Below are positions 53,015 through 62,703 of a stretch of DNA of 64,000 nt, piece after piece. Each line of letters begins with the position of its first letter. Positions within the stretch are counted from its first letter, which is position 1. The stretch covers positions 62,001-126,000 of the forward strand of contig NZ_JAYGJO010000002.1 in assembly GCF_035013185.1 (NCBI RefSeq). The letters run 5' to 3'. The position numbers were made by a program, and so were the translations under genes. The notes below the pieces were generated by a model. It ran no database searches and was not told the DNA's origin. It saw only the letters and a list, made by a program, of their open reading frames with translations. The stretch is from Acerihabitans sp035013185. GTDB taxonomy: Bacteria > Pseudomonadota > Gammaproteobacteria > Enterobacterales > Enterobacteriaceae.

Positions 53015-53217
53015 ATTTATTCCTGCAACGACGTTATTCGGAGGGCTCTGGCCGATCTTACGGCACCCAGTGTGTATAAATTAGCATTTTCAGCCTTGTG
53101 AAGGAAATATTGTAGACAACATAACCGCATTATCTGCTGTTGGGCTGTCCGAAGGCACTCGCAAACCGCCCGCAAAACACAGCATAAAACCGATCCACCA
53201 CCCAGCCTCTCTTGTTA

Positions 53218-53237
53218 TTTATTCAGTAATGAATAAA
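53218..53237 (+). promoter_or_regulatory. Palindromic candidate operator upstream of the SorC-type regulator
   Basis: TTTATTCAGTAATGAATAAA is an eight-base perfect inverted repeat around GTAA, 37 bases before the regulator's ATG. Related sequences lie before the transketolase genes and the binding-protein gene, so autoregulation is likely. Confidence 0.6.
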
Positions 53238-53274
53238 AATGTGGTTCAAGCTTAATCAGGACAGGAAACGCCGC

Positions 53275-54219
53275 ATGTCCAAACAGGATGAACAGCGATT
53301 ATTGGTTAAAATTGCCACCCTCTATTACACGGAAAACCGTAAGCAGTCGGACATTGCCGCCGCGTTGCATTTGTCGCAATCGTTTGTTTCCCGGGCCATC
53401 ACCCGCTGTATCAAAGATGGTGTGGTAAAAATCAGCGTGGTTCAACCGCCGAACATGTTTATGGCACTGGAATCGGCTATCCAGCAACGCTACAACATTG
53501 ACCAGGCCATTGTGGTGGACGTCCCTGACGACGCCAATGCCCAGCACATCAAACAGGCCATTGGTTCAGCGGCTGCGCATTATATGCAAACCAGTATCCG
53601 TGCTGACGATCTGGTCGGTATTTCGTCTTGGAGCAGTACCTTGCGCGAGATGGTAGACAACCTGCATCCCCAGACCGTTAAAGCCCGCGGCGTGATCCAA
53701 CTGCTTGGTGGTGTGGGGCCAAATGGCAATGTACAAGCGACATTGTTGACCCAGCTATTAGCGGATCAACTCAGTTGCCATGCTTATCTGCTGCCGGCAC
53801 AAAGTATAGAACGCTCGGTGGAAGATCGCCGCCGCCTGCTCAATAGTAGCGACGTGGCAGAGGTGGTGGCGAAATTTGTTGAGGTTGATGTGGCATTAGT
53901 GGGTATTGGTGCGCTGGAGCCCTCGCAGTTGCTGATGAATTCAGGTAACTATTACCAGGAAGACATGCTGCGGTTGTTGGCCAGCCGTGGTGCGGTGGGC
54001 GATATTTGCCTACATTATTTCAATGCGCAGGGAGATGCCGTGCTGGCTGATGATGAAGATCCCGTGATCGGCATGCCACTGCCACAGGTACGAGAATGCA
54101 CCCGGGTGGTGGCGCTAGCCGGTGGTTCGGAAAAAGTTGCGGCTATTAAAGGTGCCCTGGAAGGACGCTATATCGATGTTCTGATCACCGATCGCCTGGT
54201 GGCCGAACGTCTGGCGTGA
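53275..54219 (+). CDS. SorC/DeoR-family sugar-binding transcriptional regulator
   Basis: 314 residues from ATG 53275 (AGGAAA upstream). N-terminal helix-turn-helix (RKQSDIAAALHLSQSFVSRAI) and a C-terminal sugar-phosphate-binding domain of the SorC type with GISSWSSTLREMVDNL, VIQLLGGVGPNGN, DVALVGIGAL and ALAGGSEKVAAIKGAL. It is the only regulator of the sugar locus and is convergent with the isomerase gene. The expected effector is a phosphorylated intermediate of the pathway. Confidence 0.92.
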   Translation: MSKQDEQRLLVKIATLYYTENRKQSDIAAALHLSQSFVSRAITRCIKDGVVKISVVQPPNMFMALESAIQQRYNIDQAIVVDVPDDANAQHIKQAIGSAAAHYMQTSIRADDLVGISSWSSTLREMVDNLHPQTVKARGVIQLLGGVGPNGNVQATLLTQLLADQLSCHAYLLPAQSIERSVEDRRRLLNSSDVAEVVAKFVEVDVALVGIGALEPSQLLMNSGNYYQEDMLRLLASRGAVGDICLHYFNAQGDAVLADDEDPVIGMPLPQVRECTRVVALAGGSEKVAAIKGALEGRYIDVLITDRLVAERLA

Positions 54220-54476
54220 TGTCCTATCACAAGGTCTGTGTACGTGTGCTTATATCCCCGCCCGTATGTTGGGCGAGGGTTTACGGCAGAGGTGACTCAT
54301 TGCCCCCAGCGTTGTTGCTGCTAGCTCGCCGGCCGGTTGCTCTTCTGTGTAAAACGCCAGTCATGCCAACAGGTTCAGGTGCCGGGACAATCTGACGAGA
54401 ATCCGACGAGAACGGCCGACGCACACTTGAGTCGACCGACCTTGCTTGCCTCTCACATGATCGTGCCTCGTACCCC

Positions 54477-55904
54477 TTAAGGTTTAGCGTGCCAATAACA
54501 CTCGATGTTGAGGTATTTGGTAAAAGCCTCGTACAACACCGCCGCAGTGGCCGAGTGGTTCATCGCCACATGATGTTCAAACCCATTTTCGCAAATATGA
54601 CGCAGCAGCGGTTCCATTGCTGGGATCTGTACTACCGCGCGGCATCCCACTGTATCCAACGGGTCGTCCACGACCGAACCTTCGCCAACATACGCTTTGA
54701 TCTTACCGGTAAAGTCATCGGATGACAGGCGGAAATAGGTCAACGGACCCGCTTTCATGCGCCCATGCACTGCGCCGCAGGTGTTTTCGCAGCCCACAGT
54801 GGTACCGATGATATCTGCCGTACCCATTGTCGGCGCTTCCAGACTGACGCTGGGAAAATTACCGCAGTGAAACAATACGCATTTGTCCTGCTCTTCACCA
54901 AAATTATTATTCCAATCGGCGATGGAAGCCGGCGACAACGAACAACTGGCCAGTGCATACATCGACAGTGCGCCCATCACATCCACCTCACACGCGCTCG
55001 GCATCAGTTGCCCGGACATGACGCTCATGATGGAACAGACGTTGATACCCAGGTTTTCCTGTAGCGAGGTCCAGCACTGAATGGCGGTAGTGTCGATATC
55101 ATTAGCGGCCACCCATTCGCTTATCACCACAAACAGCTTGGCCATGGTATGCAGCTTGTCGGCGGGAATAGCCGCAGTATCAGCATTGTCCTTGAGCAAC
55201 GCCAATTTCTCCCCAACCCGCAGATCATGATCTTGCAGATAACCCACGCGGGTAAAAATTTCCGACAGATCCAGGGTTTCCACCGAAACACCTAAACGTT
55301 CCAAGAGTTTTTCGCTATAACGCACGGTATTAAACGCTGCGGGGCGGGCTCCGATGGCACCAATCCTGACCCCTTTCATGGCGTAAACCAACCGGCAAAG
55401 TTGGGTAAACTGGCCCAAATCCTGCGCGAAGTCAGATCCGGTCAGGGTACAGACATGGCGTTGAGTCAACGTAAAGGGAATACCGCATTGGCGCAGATTA
55501 TTACATAATGAAATTTTGCCGCAAAAACTGTCGCGCCGGGTGGCCAAACCCATTTTATCTAAACTGTCCTGCTCCGCCTGAATCAGCACCGGCACGGTTA
55601 ATCCTGACAGCCGAATAGCGTCCGCCACGGCTTTTTCATCGCCGAAGTTGGGCAGCAATATGACAATGCCGTGGATCTCATCGCGATGTTGGCGCAACAG
55701 ATCCGCACAGACTTTGGCATCCTGCCAGGTTTCTACCCCACCCAGCTTGGTTTGATCTTCGTTCAGCATCACGGTATTAATACCCAGACGTTCAAACACC
55801 TGTAACGCATCGCGGCGTGCTTCTGCCACCAGATAACTGGGGAAAAATCCACGATTGCCAACGATCACCGCCAGGGTAAGCTGCTCTACTATTTTTCTCG
55901 ACAT
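54477..55904 (-). CDS. Sugar isomerase of the L-fucose/L-arabinose isomerase class
   Basis: 475 residues from ATG 55904 (GGGAG upstream); the longer frame to 56051 overlaps the kinase and adds no conserved sequence. N-terminal and central Rossmann-like domains (LTLAVIVGNRGFFPSYLVAE, GVRIGAIGARPAAFNTVRYS), a metal/active-site Glu-Asp region (IQCWTSLQENLGI, PSACEVDVMGALSMYAL), and a C-terminal domain resembling L-fucose isomerase. Isomerises an aldose to a ketose for the following kinase. Last gene of the enzyme operon. In the known D-apiose transketolase route the first step would be aldose-ketose isomerisation; identity unproven. Confidence 0.85.
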   Translation of the reverse strand: MSRKIVEQLTLAVIVGNRGFFPSYLVAEARRDALQVFERLGINTVMLNEDQTKLGGVETWQDAKVCADLLRQHRDEIHGIVILLPNFGDEKAVADAIRLSGLTVPVLIQAEQDSLDKMGLATRRDSFCGKISLCNNLRQCGIPFTLTQRHVCTLTGSDFAQDLGQFTQLCRLVYAMKGVRIGAIGARPAAFNTVRYSEKLLERLGVSVETLDLSEIFTRVGYLQDHDLRVGEKLALLKDNADTAAIPADKLHTMAKLFVVISEWVAANDIDTTAIQCWTSLQENLGINVCSIMSVMSGQLMPSACEVDVMGALSMYALASCSLSPASIADWNNNFGEEQDKCVLFHCGNFPSVSLEAPTMGTADIIGTTVGCENTCGAVHGRMKAGPLTYFRLSSDDFTGKIKAYVGEGSVVDDPLDTVGCRAVVQIPAMEPLLRHICENGFEHHVAMNHSATAAVLYEAFTKYLNIECYWHAKP

Positions 55905-55923
55905 TAGGTTACTCCCAATAGGA

Positions 55924-57411
55924 TTATTCCGGCTGATAACGGGCGCGTGCAACGGCCATTTGCCAGAGTTTATAATTATCATGCATCTGTGCGGTCTCAG
56001 CGCAGGGTTCGATATATTCCACTTCACGCGGCAACGCCGCGATGTGCGCATTATCCGGCCACCAGCCCAGGGTTTTACCCGCCAGATAGGCTGCCCCTAA
56101 CGCCGACACTTCGGCATTGAGATTACGAATCAGCGGTCGCTGAAGTAAATCGGCCTGAAACTGCATCAACCAATGGTTTTGCGTGGCGCCACCATCCACT
56201 CTGAGTGCGGGCAGACGATGGCCCGCCGCGCGTTCCATGGCAAAAAACACATCGGCCACCTGATAGGCAATCGACTCCAATCCTACCCGCGCCAGGACGT
56301 CCGGGGTGGCGGCATCGGTCAGCCCGCAAATCAGGCCGCGCGCCTGGCTATCCCAATAAGGGGCGCCCAGGCCGGACAGGGCCGGAACAAAAAACACGCC
56401 CTGGTTACCAGACACGCTAAGCGCCATGTCGGACAAATGGGTCAGCGAGGAAACACCCAGCAAGCGAGCTACCCAGGAAAGTGCTGCGCCAGTGTGGGTA
56501 ATATTGCCTTCCAGAGCGTAGCGAATTTGACCATCATGCCAGGCTACGGTTGAACCCAAGCCCTGCCCATGATCGGGAAGATGGTTCATCGCCAGCATCA
56601 ACGATGAGCCAGTGCCATAGGTGGCTTTGACATCACCCGCCTGATTGCCGCCCTGCCCGTAAAGCGCGGCATGGGAATCGCCAATCAGCGCGGCAATGGG
56701 AATACCGCCCGCCAATCCTGGCACTTGACCGGATTGGGTATAGCCGTGGATAGCGGCTGAAGGTTTAACGTGCGCCAAACTGGCGGCCGGTACCGCGAAA
56801 ATGGCCAACAGCGCCTCATCCCAACAGCCTTGGTGAATATTAAACAGCTGGGTACGAGAAGCATTGGAATAATCGGTACTAAAGGACTGTCCCGCGGTAA
56901 ATTGCCAGTTCAACCAGCTGTCCAGCGTGCCAGCACAAAGTTCCCCGCGTGCGGCGCGCTCGACGCCCAGCGGCAATGCCGCCAGCATGCCACGGACTTT
57001 AGCCGCAGGAAACAGCGGATCAACCGGTAGGCCGGTGGTCTGGTATATCAGCGCCGCCCGATCGCTTTGTGCCAGTTCTTGGCAGAAATCCTGCGAACGC
57101 CGGCACTGCCAACTGACCACCGGCGTTAACGGCCGTCCACTCGATCGCTCCCAAATCATCACTGATTCGCGCTGATTGCTAATGGCGACGCCCTGCACCT
57201 GAACGTCAGGCAGACGAGCAAGACAGTCCCCTATGGCCTGGACCACGGCCTGCCAAATGGCTATTGGGTCCTGCTCCGCCCAGCCAGGACGGGGATGGTC
57301 AAGTAACAGGGGGACAGACGCCTTGGCTAACATCCGACCATCGCGGCCCACGGCGATGGCTTTGGCATTGGTCGTCCCCTCGTCAATGGCCAATATAATC
57401 GGAATGGACAT
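55924..57411 (-). CDS. FGGY-family carbohydrate kinase
   Basis: 495 residues from ATG 57411, two bases after the upstream gene's stop. Actin-like ATPase: phosphate-1 motif AIDEGTTNAKAIAV, VAISNQRESVMIW, substrate region DTLDSWLNW and the adenosine motif LRVDGGATQNHWLMQFQADLL. The last motif is closest to glycerol kinase and xylulokinase relatives. It would phosphorylate the ketose made by the neighbouring isomerase. Candidate for apulose kinase, but xylulose or ribulose are possible. Confidence 0.9.
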   Translation of the reverse strand: MSIPIILAIDEGTTNAKAIAVGRDGRMLAKASVPLLLDHPRPGWAEQDPIAIWQAVVQAIGDCLARLPDVQVQGVAISNQRESVMIWERSSGRPLTPVVSWQCRRSQDFCQELAQSDRAALIYQTTGLPVDPLFPAAKVRGMLAALPLGVERAARGELCAGTLDSWLNWQFTAGQSFSTDYSNASRTQLFNIHQGCWDEALLAIFAVPAASLAHVKPSAAIHGYTQSGQVPGLAGGIPIAALIGDSHAALYGQGGNQAGDVKATYGTGSSLMLAMNHLPDHGQGLGSTVAWHDGQIRYALEGNITHTGAALSWVARLLGVSSLTHLSDMALSVSGNQGVFFVPALSGLGAPYWDSQARGLICGLTDAATPDVLARVGLESIAYQVADVFFAMERAAGHRLPALRVDGGATQNHWLMQFQADLLQRPLIRNLNAEVSALGAAYLAGKTLGWWPDNAHIAALPREVEYIEPCAETAQMHDNYKLWQMAVARARYQPE

Positions 57412-57413
57412 GA

Positions 57414-58358
57414 TCAGACTCCCCGGCAAACGCGCAGCGCAGTACGCACCACACCTGCGGCGTCAAAACCATGGTGGGCGCGCATCGACGCACGATCCGC
57501 TGCAATGGCGTACTCGCCGTCGCCAATGCCCAAACGCACCAACGCAATAGCACAACCTGCCTCGGCCAGCACCTCCGCCACCAGGCTGCCGATACCGCCA
57601 TTGATATTATGCTCTTCGAGGGTGATCACCTGTTTACTCTCCCGCAACAGTGCCAGCAATTGGTGAGTATCGCATGGGCGAATAGAGGATAGATTGATGA
57701 CCGCTGCAGAAATCCCTTGCTCGTCTAACTGTTGCGCAGCATCCACCGCCTCGTGCACCGTCGACCCCATGGCGACCAGCGCCACGTCGCCACCGTGACG
57801 CAGTACATCAATTTGCCCTGGGACAAAACGGTAGTCGGCATCATGCAGCGCCGGCAAGGCCTTACCGTCCAAGCGGATATAAACCGGACCGACATAGGAC
57901 AGCGCATAATCGATAATCTGCCGGCACTCCTCTGGCGAGGACGGAGCAAATATCTGAATATTGCCAAATCCGCGCAACACGGCAATATCATCAATACTGT
58001 GATGCGTGCTGGCCAACGGCCCATAACTGGCGCCGGCGTTTAACCCAAACAGTTTTACGTTGCAGTTGTTATAACAGACATCGATTTTTACCTGTTCATT
58101 GGCCCGGGAGATCAAAAACGGTGCTGCATTGCAGGTAACCGCCACCTTGCCGCCGATAGACAGACCAACGGCAGTGCCCACCATGGCCTGCTCAGCAATA
58201 CCGACGTTAACAATCCGATCGGGGAAACGGGCAATAAACGGTCCAATTTTGGCCGTTGACGTCGAATCGGCCAGCACCGGTACCACATCAATTCCGTTGT
58301 CCACAGCCTTAATTAATTGTTCAACCATGACGCTGGCTAAGTGTTCAGAGTGACTCAT
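57414..58358 (-). CDS. Transketolase-like protein, C-terminal subunit (pyrimidine + C domains)
   Basis: 314 residues. Transketolase pyrimidine-binding domain with the catalytic Glu in NVGIAEQAMVGTAVGLSIGG and a C-terminal domain (VALVAMGSTVHEA, LEEHNINGGIGSLVAEVL, GIGDGEYAIAADRAS). Ends two bases before the kinase start and overlaps the N-terminal subunit gene by 14 bases, so the two halves are translated in step. The split arrangement is that of apulose-4-phosphate transketolase and similar two-subunit enzymes. Confidence 0.92.
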   Translation of the reverse strand: MSHSEHLASVMVEQLIKAVDNGIDVVPVLADSTSTAKIGPFIARFPDRIVNVGIAEQAMVGTAVGLSIGGKVAVTCNAAPFLISRANEQVKIDVCYNNCNVKLFGLNAGASYGPLASTHHSIDDIAVLRGFGNIQIFAPSSPEECRQIIDYALSYVGPVYIRLDGKALPALHDADYRFVPGQIDVLRHGGDVALVAMGSTVHEAVDAAQQLDEQGISAAVINLSSIRPCDTHQLLALLRESKQVITLEEHNINGGIGSLVAEVLAEAGCAIALVRLGIGDGEYAIAADRASMRAHHGFDAAGVVRTALRVCRGV

Positions 58359-59181
58359 CTTTTAATTCCTCCAAGGCTTGGGTGATTTCATCCCCTTTAA
58401 ATACGCGGTGGTGCCATTCAGCCCGCCCTTGGGTAAATGAAATTCCCGCACCTTTCTCGGTATTGGCAATCACCACATTAGGCTTGCCATTGGCCGGCAG
58501 ATGCTCCAGCGTATCCACCACTGACTGCATATCATTGCCGGCACACTCGGTAACATTCAGTCCAAACGCCCGCCATTTATCCGCCAGCGGATCGGTATTC
58601 ATGATCTCGCGGGTAAAACCTGCCAGTTGTAGCCTGTTTTTATCATTGATGATAATCAGGTTATCCAGCCCATAATGGGCGGCCACCAGCGCGGCTTCCC
58701 AGTTGCTGCCCTCGGCCAACTCACCATCGCCGGTCAAGGCGAAGACTTTACGTGGGTTATGGTCACGTTTAGCAGCCAGGGCAATGCCTACCGCCACCGG
58801 CAAACCGTGACCGAGCGCCCCGGTATTCAGTTCGATGCCCGGTGTTTTATGCCGCACCGGGTGGCCCGGTAAATGAGAATTGGGATGCTGGTAGGTGGGT
58901 AACCAATCGCGGGGGAAATAACCCGCTTCAGCCAAGGTACAATAATAACCACCGACGCCATGCCCTTTAGATTGGATATAAATATCCCGCTGCGGCTGAT
59001 CGAGGCGATCGGGCGCACAGTTCAATACACGAAAATATAATGCCGTTAAGATTTCCACCTCGGAGAGATCGGCACCGGTGTGACCTCCCGCCGGGCTGCC
59101 GGCATTTAACCGCACGATTTGACGGCGAATCTGCCGCGCTTTGTTAACCAGTTCATCCACGGACAATGCATATGGATTCAT
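58345..59181 (-). CDS. Transketolase-like protein, N-terminal subunit (TPP-binding)
   Basis: 278 residues from ATG 59181 with AGAGGTGATG upstream (the frame goes to 59232 without a site). Thiamine-diphosphate motif GDGELAEGSNWEAAL (GDG ... N near residue 155-180), SKGHGVGGYYC, TGALGHGLPVAVGIALA and TEKGAGISFTQG. Complements the C-terminal subunit to make an active transketolase. First gene of the enzyme operon, behind a candidate operator. Confidence 0.93.
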   Translation of the reverse strand: MNPYALSVDELVNKARQIRRQIVRLNAGSPAGGHTGADLSEVEILTALYFRVLNCAPDRLDQPQRDIYIQSKGHGVGGYYCTLAEAGYFPRDWLPTYQHPNSHLPGHPVRHKTPGIELNTGALGHGLPVAVGIALAAKRDHNPRKVFALTGDGELAEGSNWEAALVAAHYGLDNLIIINDKNRLQLAGFTREIMNTDPLADKWRAFGLNVTECAGNDMQSVVDTLEHLPANGKPNVVIANTEKGAGISFTQGRAEWHHRVFKGDEITQALEELKDESL

Positions 59182-59204
59182 GACATCACCTCTTAATTTA
59201 GAAT

Positions 59205-59224
59205 TTTTACTCAGTAAAGAATAT
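59205..59224 (-). promoter_or_regulatory. Candidate operator upstream of the transketolase operon
   Basis: TTTTACTCAGTAAAGAATAT resembles the palindrome before the regulator gene (TTTATTCAGTAATGAATAAA), matching in the CAGTAA core and the flanking A/T pattern. It lies 23 bases before the transketolase start, between the transporter and enzyme genes. Confidence 0.5.
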
Positions 59225-59280
59225 TTATTCAATGGTGGCCAAAAAAAAGGCCTACCGCTGCCTGTTTGATTTTTGGCGGT

Positions 59281-60381
59281 TTATTCCGTGGTTTCCTCTT
59301 TGATGATTTTTTGTGAAACGATGGCCGCTTTATGCTGCATACGGTTTTGCATCTGATCGATAATGACCGCCACAATAATCACCATACCTTTGATGACCAT
59401 TTGCCAGAATTCACTGACCCCCATCATCACCAAGCCGTCCGCCAGAATACCGATGACAAACGCGCCGATCAGCGTGCCAATAATGGTGCCGCGTCCACCG
59501 GCCAGGGAGGTTCCGCCCAACACCACCGCCGCGATAGCGTTCATTTCAAAAGCAGTACCGGTAGCGGGATGACTGGCCACCAGCTGTGATGAGACCACAA
59601 TCCCTGCCACCGCCGCACACAAGCCTGAAATGGTGTAAACCCACACTTTCACCTGCCTGACTTTGATCCCGGACAGTTCGGCGGCACGTTCGTTATCACC
59701 GATGGCATAGACATGGCGGCCAAACGGCAGACGTTTGGCCACATAGGCGATAATCAACGCCAAGATAAACATCAGCCAAATGCTGTAAGGGACGCCCAGT
59801 AGCGATCCGGCACCAATGGCGTCAAACCCGGTATTGCCCAGACGCGGATTGCCATCCAAACCGGGAAAGGTTTCGCCGTTCGACAGCAACATCGCCGCGC
59901 CGCGCACGATATACATCGTGCCAAGAGTGCAAATAAAGGGGGCAACATTGTAGCGAGTAATGATCCAGCCGTTGAGGGCACCAATCAGCGCACCCAGCAC
60001 CAAAACCAAAGGAACAATCACCCAGACGCTTGGGAAAATCGCGATACCAAACATTGGCAGCACGATACCGTGAGTGATAAGCCAACCGGCAAACATGCCG
60101 CACAGACCAAGAGTGGCGCCAATGGACAGATCAATACCGGCGGTAATGATGACAAAAGTGATACCCAGCGCAAGAAATGCGTTGATGGAAATATGCTTCA
60201 CCATAATGATGATGCTACCGGTGTCCAGGAAACCGGGTACCGTGGTGGTGAAAAACCCGAGGATCAAAAATAACGCAATAAAGGTGCGCAGCTTTAACAG
60301 CATCAGCAGCATATTTTCGCGGGAGCGAAAACCGCGGCTGCCGGTCAGGGGCACCATTGTCACGATGTTGGTTGCTTTCAT
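59281..60381 (-). CDS. Ribose-type sugar ABC transporter permease
   Basis: 366 residues from ATG 60381 (AAGGG upstream). About ten membrane helices; family motifs FVIITAGIDLSIGATLGLCG, LNGWIITRYNVAPFICTLGT, YAIGDNERAAELSGIKV and FEMNAIAAVVLGGTSLAGGRG, as in RbsC. One base after the ATPase gene. Pairs with the next two genes. Confidence 0.93.
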   Translation of the reverse strand: MKATNIVTMVPLTGSRGFRSRENMLLMLLKLRTFIALFLILGFFTTTVPGFLDTGSIIIMVKHISINAFLALGITFVIITAGIDLSIGATLGLCGMFAGWLITHGIVLPMFGIAIFPSVWVIVPLVLVLGALIGALNGWIITRYNVAPFICTLGTMYIVRGAAMLLSNGETFPGLDGNPRLGNTGFDAIGAGSLLGVPYSIWLMFILALIIAYVAKRLPFGRHVYAIGDNERAAELSGIKVRQVKVWVYTISGLCAAVAGIVVSSQLVASHPATGTAFEMNAIAAVVLGGTSLAGGRGTIIGTLIGAFVIGILADGLVMMGVSEFWQMVIKGMVIIVAVIIDQMQNRMQHKAAIVSQKIIKEETTE

Positions 60382-60382
60382 A

Positions 60383-61903
60383 TCAAAACCCTTTTGCACT
60401 CGCCGAAACTAATGCCGATTCCTGCGCCGATTGACGTTCCACATTCGCCGTCAACCGACCATTCGACATCACCAGGATACGGTCGGAGACCGCCATGATT
60501 TCTTTTAAATCCGAGGTGGAGAACAGTACGCCAATGCCCTGCTCGGATAACGCCACCATCATTTTGAACACGTCGGCCTTGGCGCCCACATCAATACCGC
60601 GCGTCGGTTCATCAAGCAGTAACAGCTTAGGGTTGGTCAGCAGCGAACGGCCGATGACCACCTTTTGCTGGTTGCCCCCACTCAGCGCCTGGATTTCTAC
60701 GTCCGGCGACGAGACTTTGATCGACAGATTGCCGATGGTAGACGCCACCACTTGCTCTTCCTGGCGACGCATAATGCTAAAACCATGTTGCAGCCGCCGC
60801 CAAAGACTGGCGATGGTCAAATTTATCGCCACCGAAGAGGCGGGAAATATCCCGGACTTTTTACGGTCTTCTGGCACCAAGCTCATCCCTAACCTGATCC
60901 TATTTGCGGTGGACATGCCCGTAGCGATGGGTAAATCCCCCAGCCAGATTTTGCCAAGATAATGTGTCTCGGTACCCAGCAAGCATTCAAACAGCTCAGT
61001 ACGACCCGCACCCATCAGGCCATAAATACCGACAATCTCGCCGACGCGCACACTGAAGCTGACATCGTTCACCACCGGATGACCCACGTCGTTAACACAG
61101 GTAATGTGATCGGCCTGCAGCACCGGCAGACCAAAAGTACGTCCTGGTTTAAGGAAAGTTGTGACAGGGTCACCGCCAAGCATCTCACGCACTATCCATG
61201 GCACATCGATTTCATCAACACGGGCTTCGGCCTGAAAGCGACCGTCACGCAAAATCGTAATGTAGTCGCCGATAGCCATCAACTCTTCCAGACGATGGGA
61301 AATATAGATAATCGACACCCCCTGGCGGGTCAGTTCACGAATGACCCGAAACAACACGTCCACTTCCGTTTTACTTAACGCCGAGGTAGGTTCATCCAAA
61401 ATAAGAATATCTGCCTGCTCCGCCAGGGCTTTGGCAATTTCCACCATCTGCTGCTGGCCCACTTTCAGGTTGGAAACCAGTTCACGAGGTGAAATGGGCT
61501 GATCGAGCCGCGCCATCAGCTCCGCAGCAATACGCTCCTGGCTGGCCTGATCAATTGGCCATAATCCAGACTGGTGCTCACGGCCGAGAAAAATATTCTC
61601 AGCCACATTGAGATTTTCCGACAGGTTCAGTTCCTGATGCACCATACCGATACCCATCACCGCTGCTTCACGGGTGTTGGTAAAGCGTACCGCCTTGCCG
61701 TTAAGCGACAGGGTGCCAGAAGTCGGCGGCTGCACCCCGGCCAATACGTTCACCAATGTGGATTTACCGGCACCATTTTCACCGATAATCACGTTGACCT
61801 TGCCGCGGTAGACATGGTAATTCACGTCATCCAGCGCCAAGGTACCTGGATAACGCATGGTGATCCCCTCTGCGCGTAGAATCACATCGGCAGTGTCAGT
61901 CAT
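60383..61903 (-). CDS. Sugar ABC transporter ATPase (RbsA type, two ATPase domains)
   Basis: 506 residues with two nucleotide-binding domains in tandem. Domain 1 has Walker A GENGAGKST near residue 40 and signature LKVGQQQMVEIAKAL. Domain 2 has a degenerate Walker A (GLMGAGRTE) and an intact LSGGNQQKVVIGRSL with Walker B LLLLDEPTRGID. It drives uptake with the permease. Its ATG overlaps the stop of the lipoprotein gene by four bases. Confidence 0.94.
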   Translation of the reverse strand: MTDTADVILRAEGITMRYPGTLALDDVNYHVYRGKVNVIIGENGAGKSTLVNVLAGVQPPTSGTLSLNGKAVRFTNTREAAVMGIGMVHQELNLSENLNVAENIFLGREHQSGLWPIDQASQERIAAELMARLDQPISPRELVSNLKVGQQQMVEIAKALAEQADILILDEPTSALSKTEVDVLFRVIRELTRQGVSIIYISHRLEELMAIGDYITILRDGRFQAEARVDEIDVPWIVREMLGGDPVTTFLKPGRTFGLPVLQADHITCVNDVGHPVVNDVSFSVRVGEIVGIYGLMGAGRTELFECLLGTETHYLGKIWLGDLPIATGMSTANRIRLGMSLVPEDRKKSGIFPASSVAINLTIASLWRRLQHGFSIMRRQEEQVVASTIGNLSIKVSSPDVEIQALSGGNQQKVVIGRSLLTNPKLLLLDEPTRGIDVGAKADVFKMMVALSEQGIGVLFSTSDLKEIMAVSDRILVMSNGRLTANVERQSAQESALVSASAKGF

Positions 61904-62517
61904 TGTGTTGCCCCCCGTTTAATCTCCATCGGGACGCCATCATCTACGCTATTCGGGCTCAGCGTAAAGGCAGCCAGCACATCGACAGACTGGCCCACCC
62001 AGCTAGCATCCAACGCCGGCAGGCTGCTTAAGGCTTCTTTATTTAGCGCCTTGGCAACCTGGGCGAACTGCACCTGGTTCTTATAATCATCAAAATGGAT
62101 GAACCCCGCGGCATCGCGCACCGCATTGCCTTTAATGATCGGCCCCAATTGCATGACCACCGACTCACCATTAACCGTTACCGTTAGCTTGCGTTGCAGA
62201 CCCTCAGTATCCAGGCCGGTTATCTTGCCGCTGATCCTGGCGTAAACGCTTTGGGTTTGTGCCTCTTTTAGCCCTGACTGGGCCTGTTTTAACGCCGTCC
62301 AGTCAAGCGCCTGGGTATGGGCCGCCGGCAGAATTTTACTTGCCCATAAACCTTGTGCGATTTGCGCCGGCGTCTGGTTTGTAAAGTTCGGCTCGGCTGA
62401 GGGATCAGTTGGAATAATCGGGTTGCCACTGCTATCTAAATCCACCACCGTACAGGCGCACAGCAACAATAGCGCCAAGCTGCCGAGTCCTGCGTTTCGT
62501 AATGCCTTGAGCTGCAT
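61900..62517 (-). CDS. DUF2291 lipoprotein of the sugar transport locus
   Basis: 205 residues. Signal peptide with lipobox LLLCAC, then PTDPSAEPNFTNQTPAQIAQ, LWASKILPAAHTQALDWTAL, and QLGPIIKGNAVRDAAGFIHF. These are features of DUF2291, a periplasmic lipoprotein family that repeatedly accompanies ribose-type ABC transporters; its role is unknown. Placed between the binding protein and the ATPase, coupled to the latter. Confidence 0.88.
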   Translation of the reverse strand: MQLKALRNAGLGSLALLLLCACTVVDLDSSGNPIIPTDPSAEPNFTNQTPAQIAQGLWASKILPAAHTQALDWTALKQAQSGLKEAQTQSVYARISGKITGLDTEGLQRKLTVTVNGESVVMQLGPIIKGNAVRDAAGFIHFDDYKNQVQFAQVAKALNKEALSSLPALDASWVGQSVDVLAAFTLSPNSVDDGVPMEIKRGATQ

Positions 62518-62525
62518 ACTTTCTC

Positions 62526-62703
62526 CTATTACCCTTCATCTTTCGCGCTGCAGGTGTGTTGGCTTGCCTCACTCACCCCAGTCACTCCGTAAGCTCCTGG
62601 GGATTAATGAACCTCATCCCTGAGGTTCACCCTTCAGGCCAGCCGCCAGGGCTGTTCAAATCTGCTCCAGACAGATTTGTCGCTGCGTCGCCGCCTGGAT
62701 TAT
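62526..62703. repeat. ERIC element with internal insertion
   Basis: Contains CTCACCCCAGTCACTCCGTA and AGCTCCTGGGGATT, the central ERIC palindrome, and the flank TTCATC...GCTGCAGGTGTGTTGG. The right part has the extra segment with TCTGCTCCAGACAGATTTGT also seen at 7.58 kb. Its end (GGATTATTTA) coincides with the stop codon of the binding-protein gene, so it forms that gene's 3' trailer. Confidence 0.88.
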
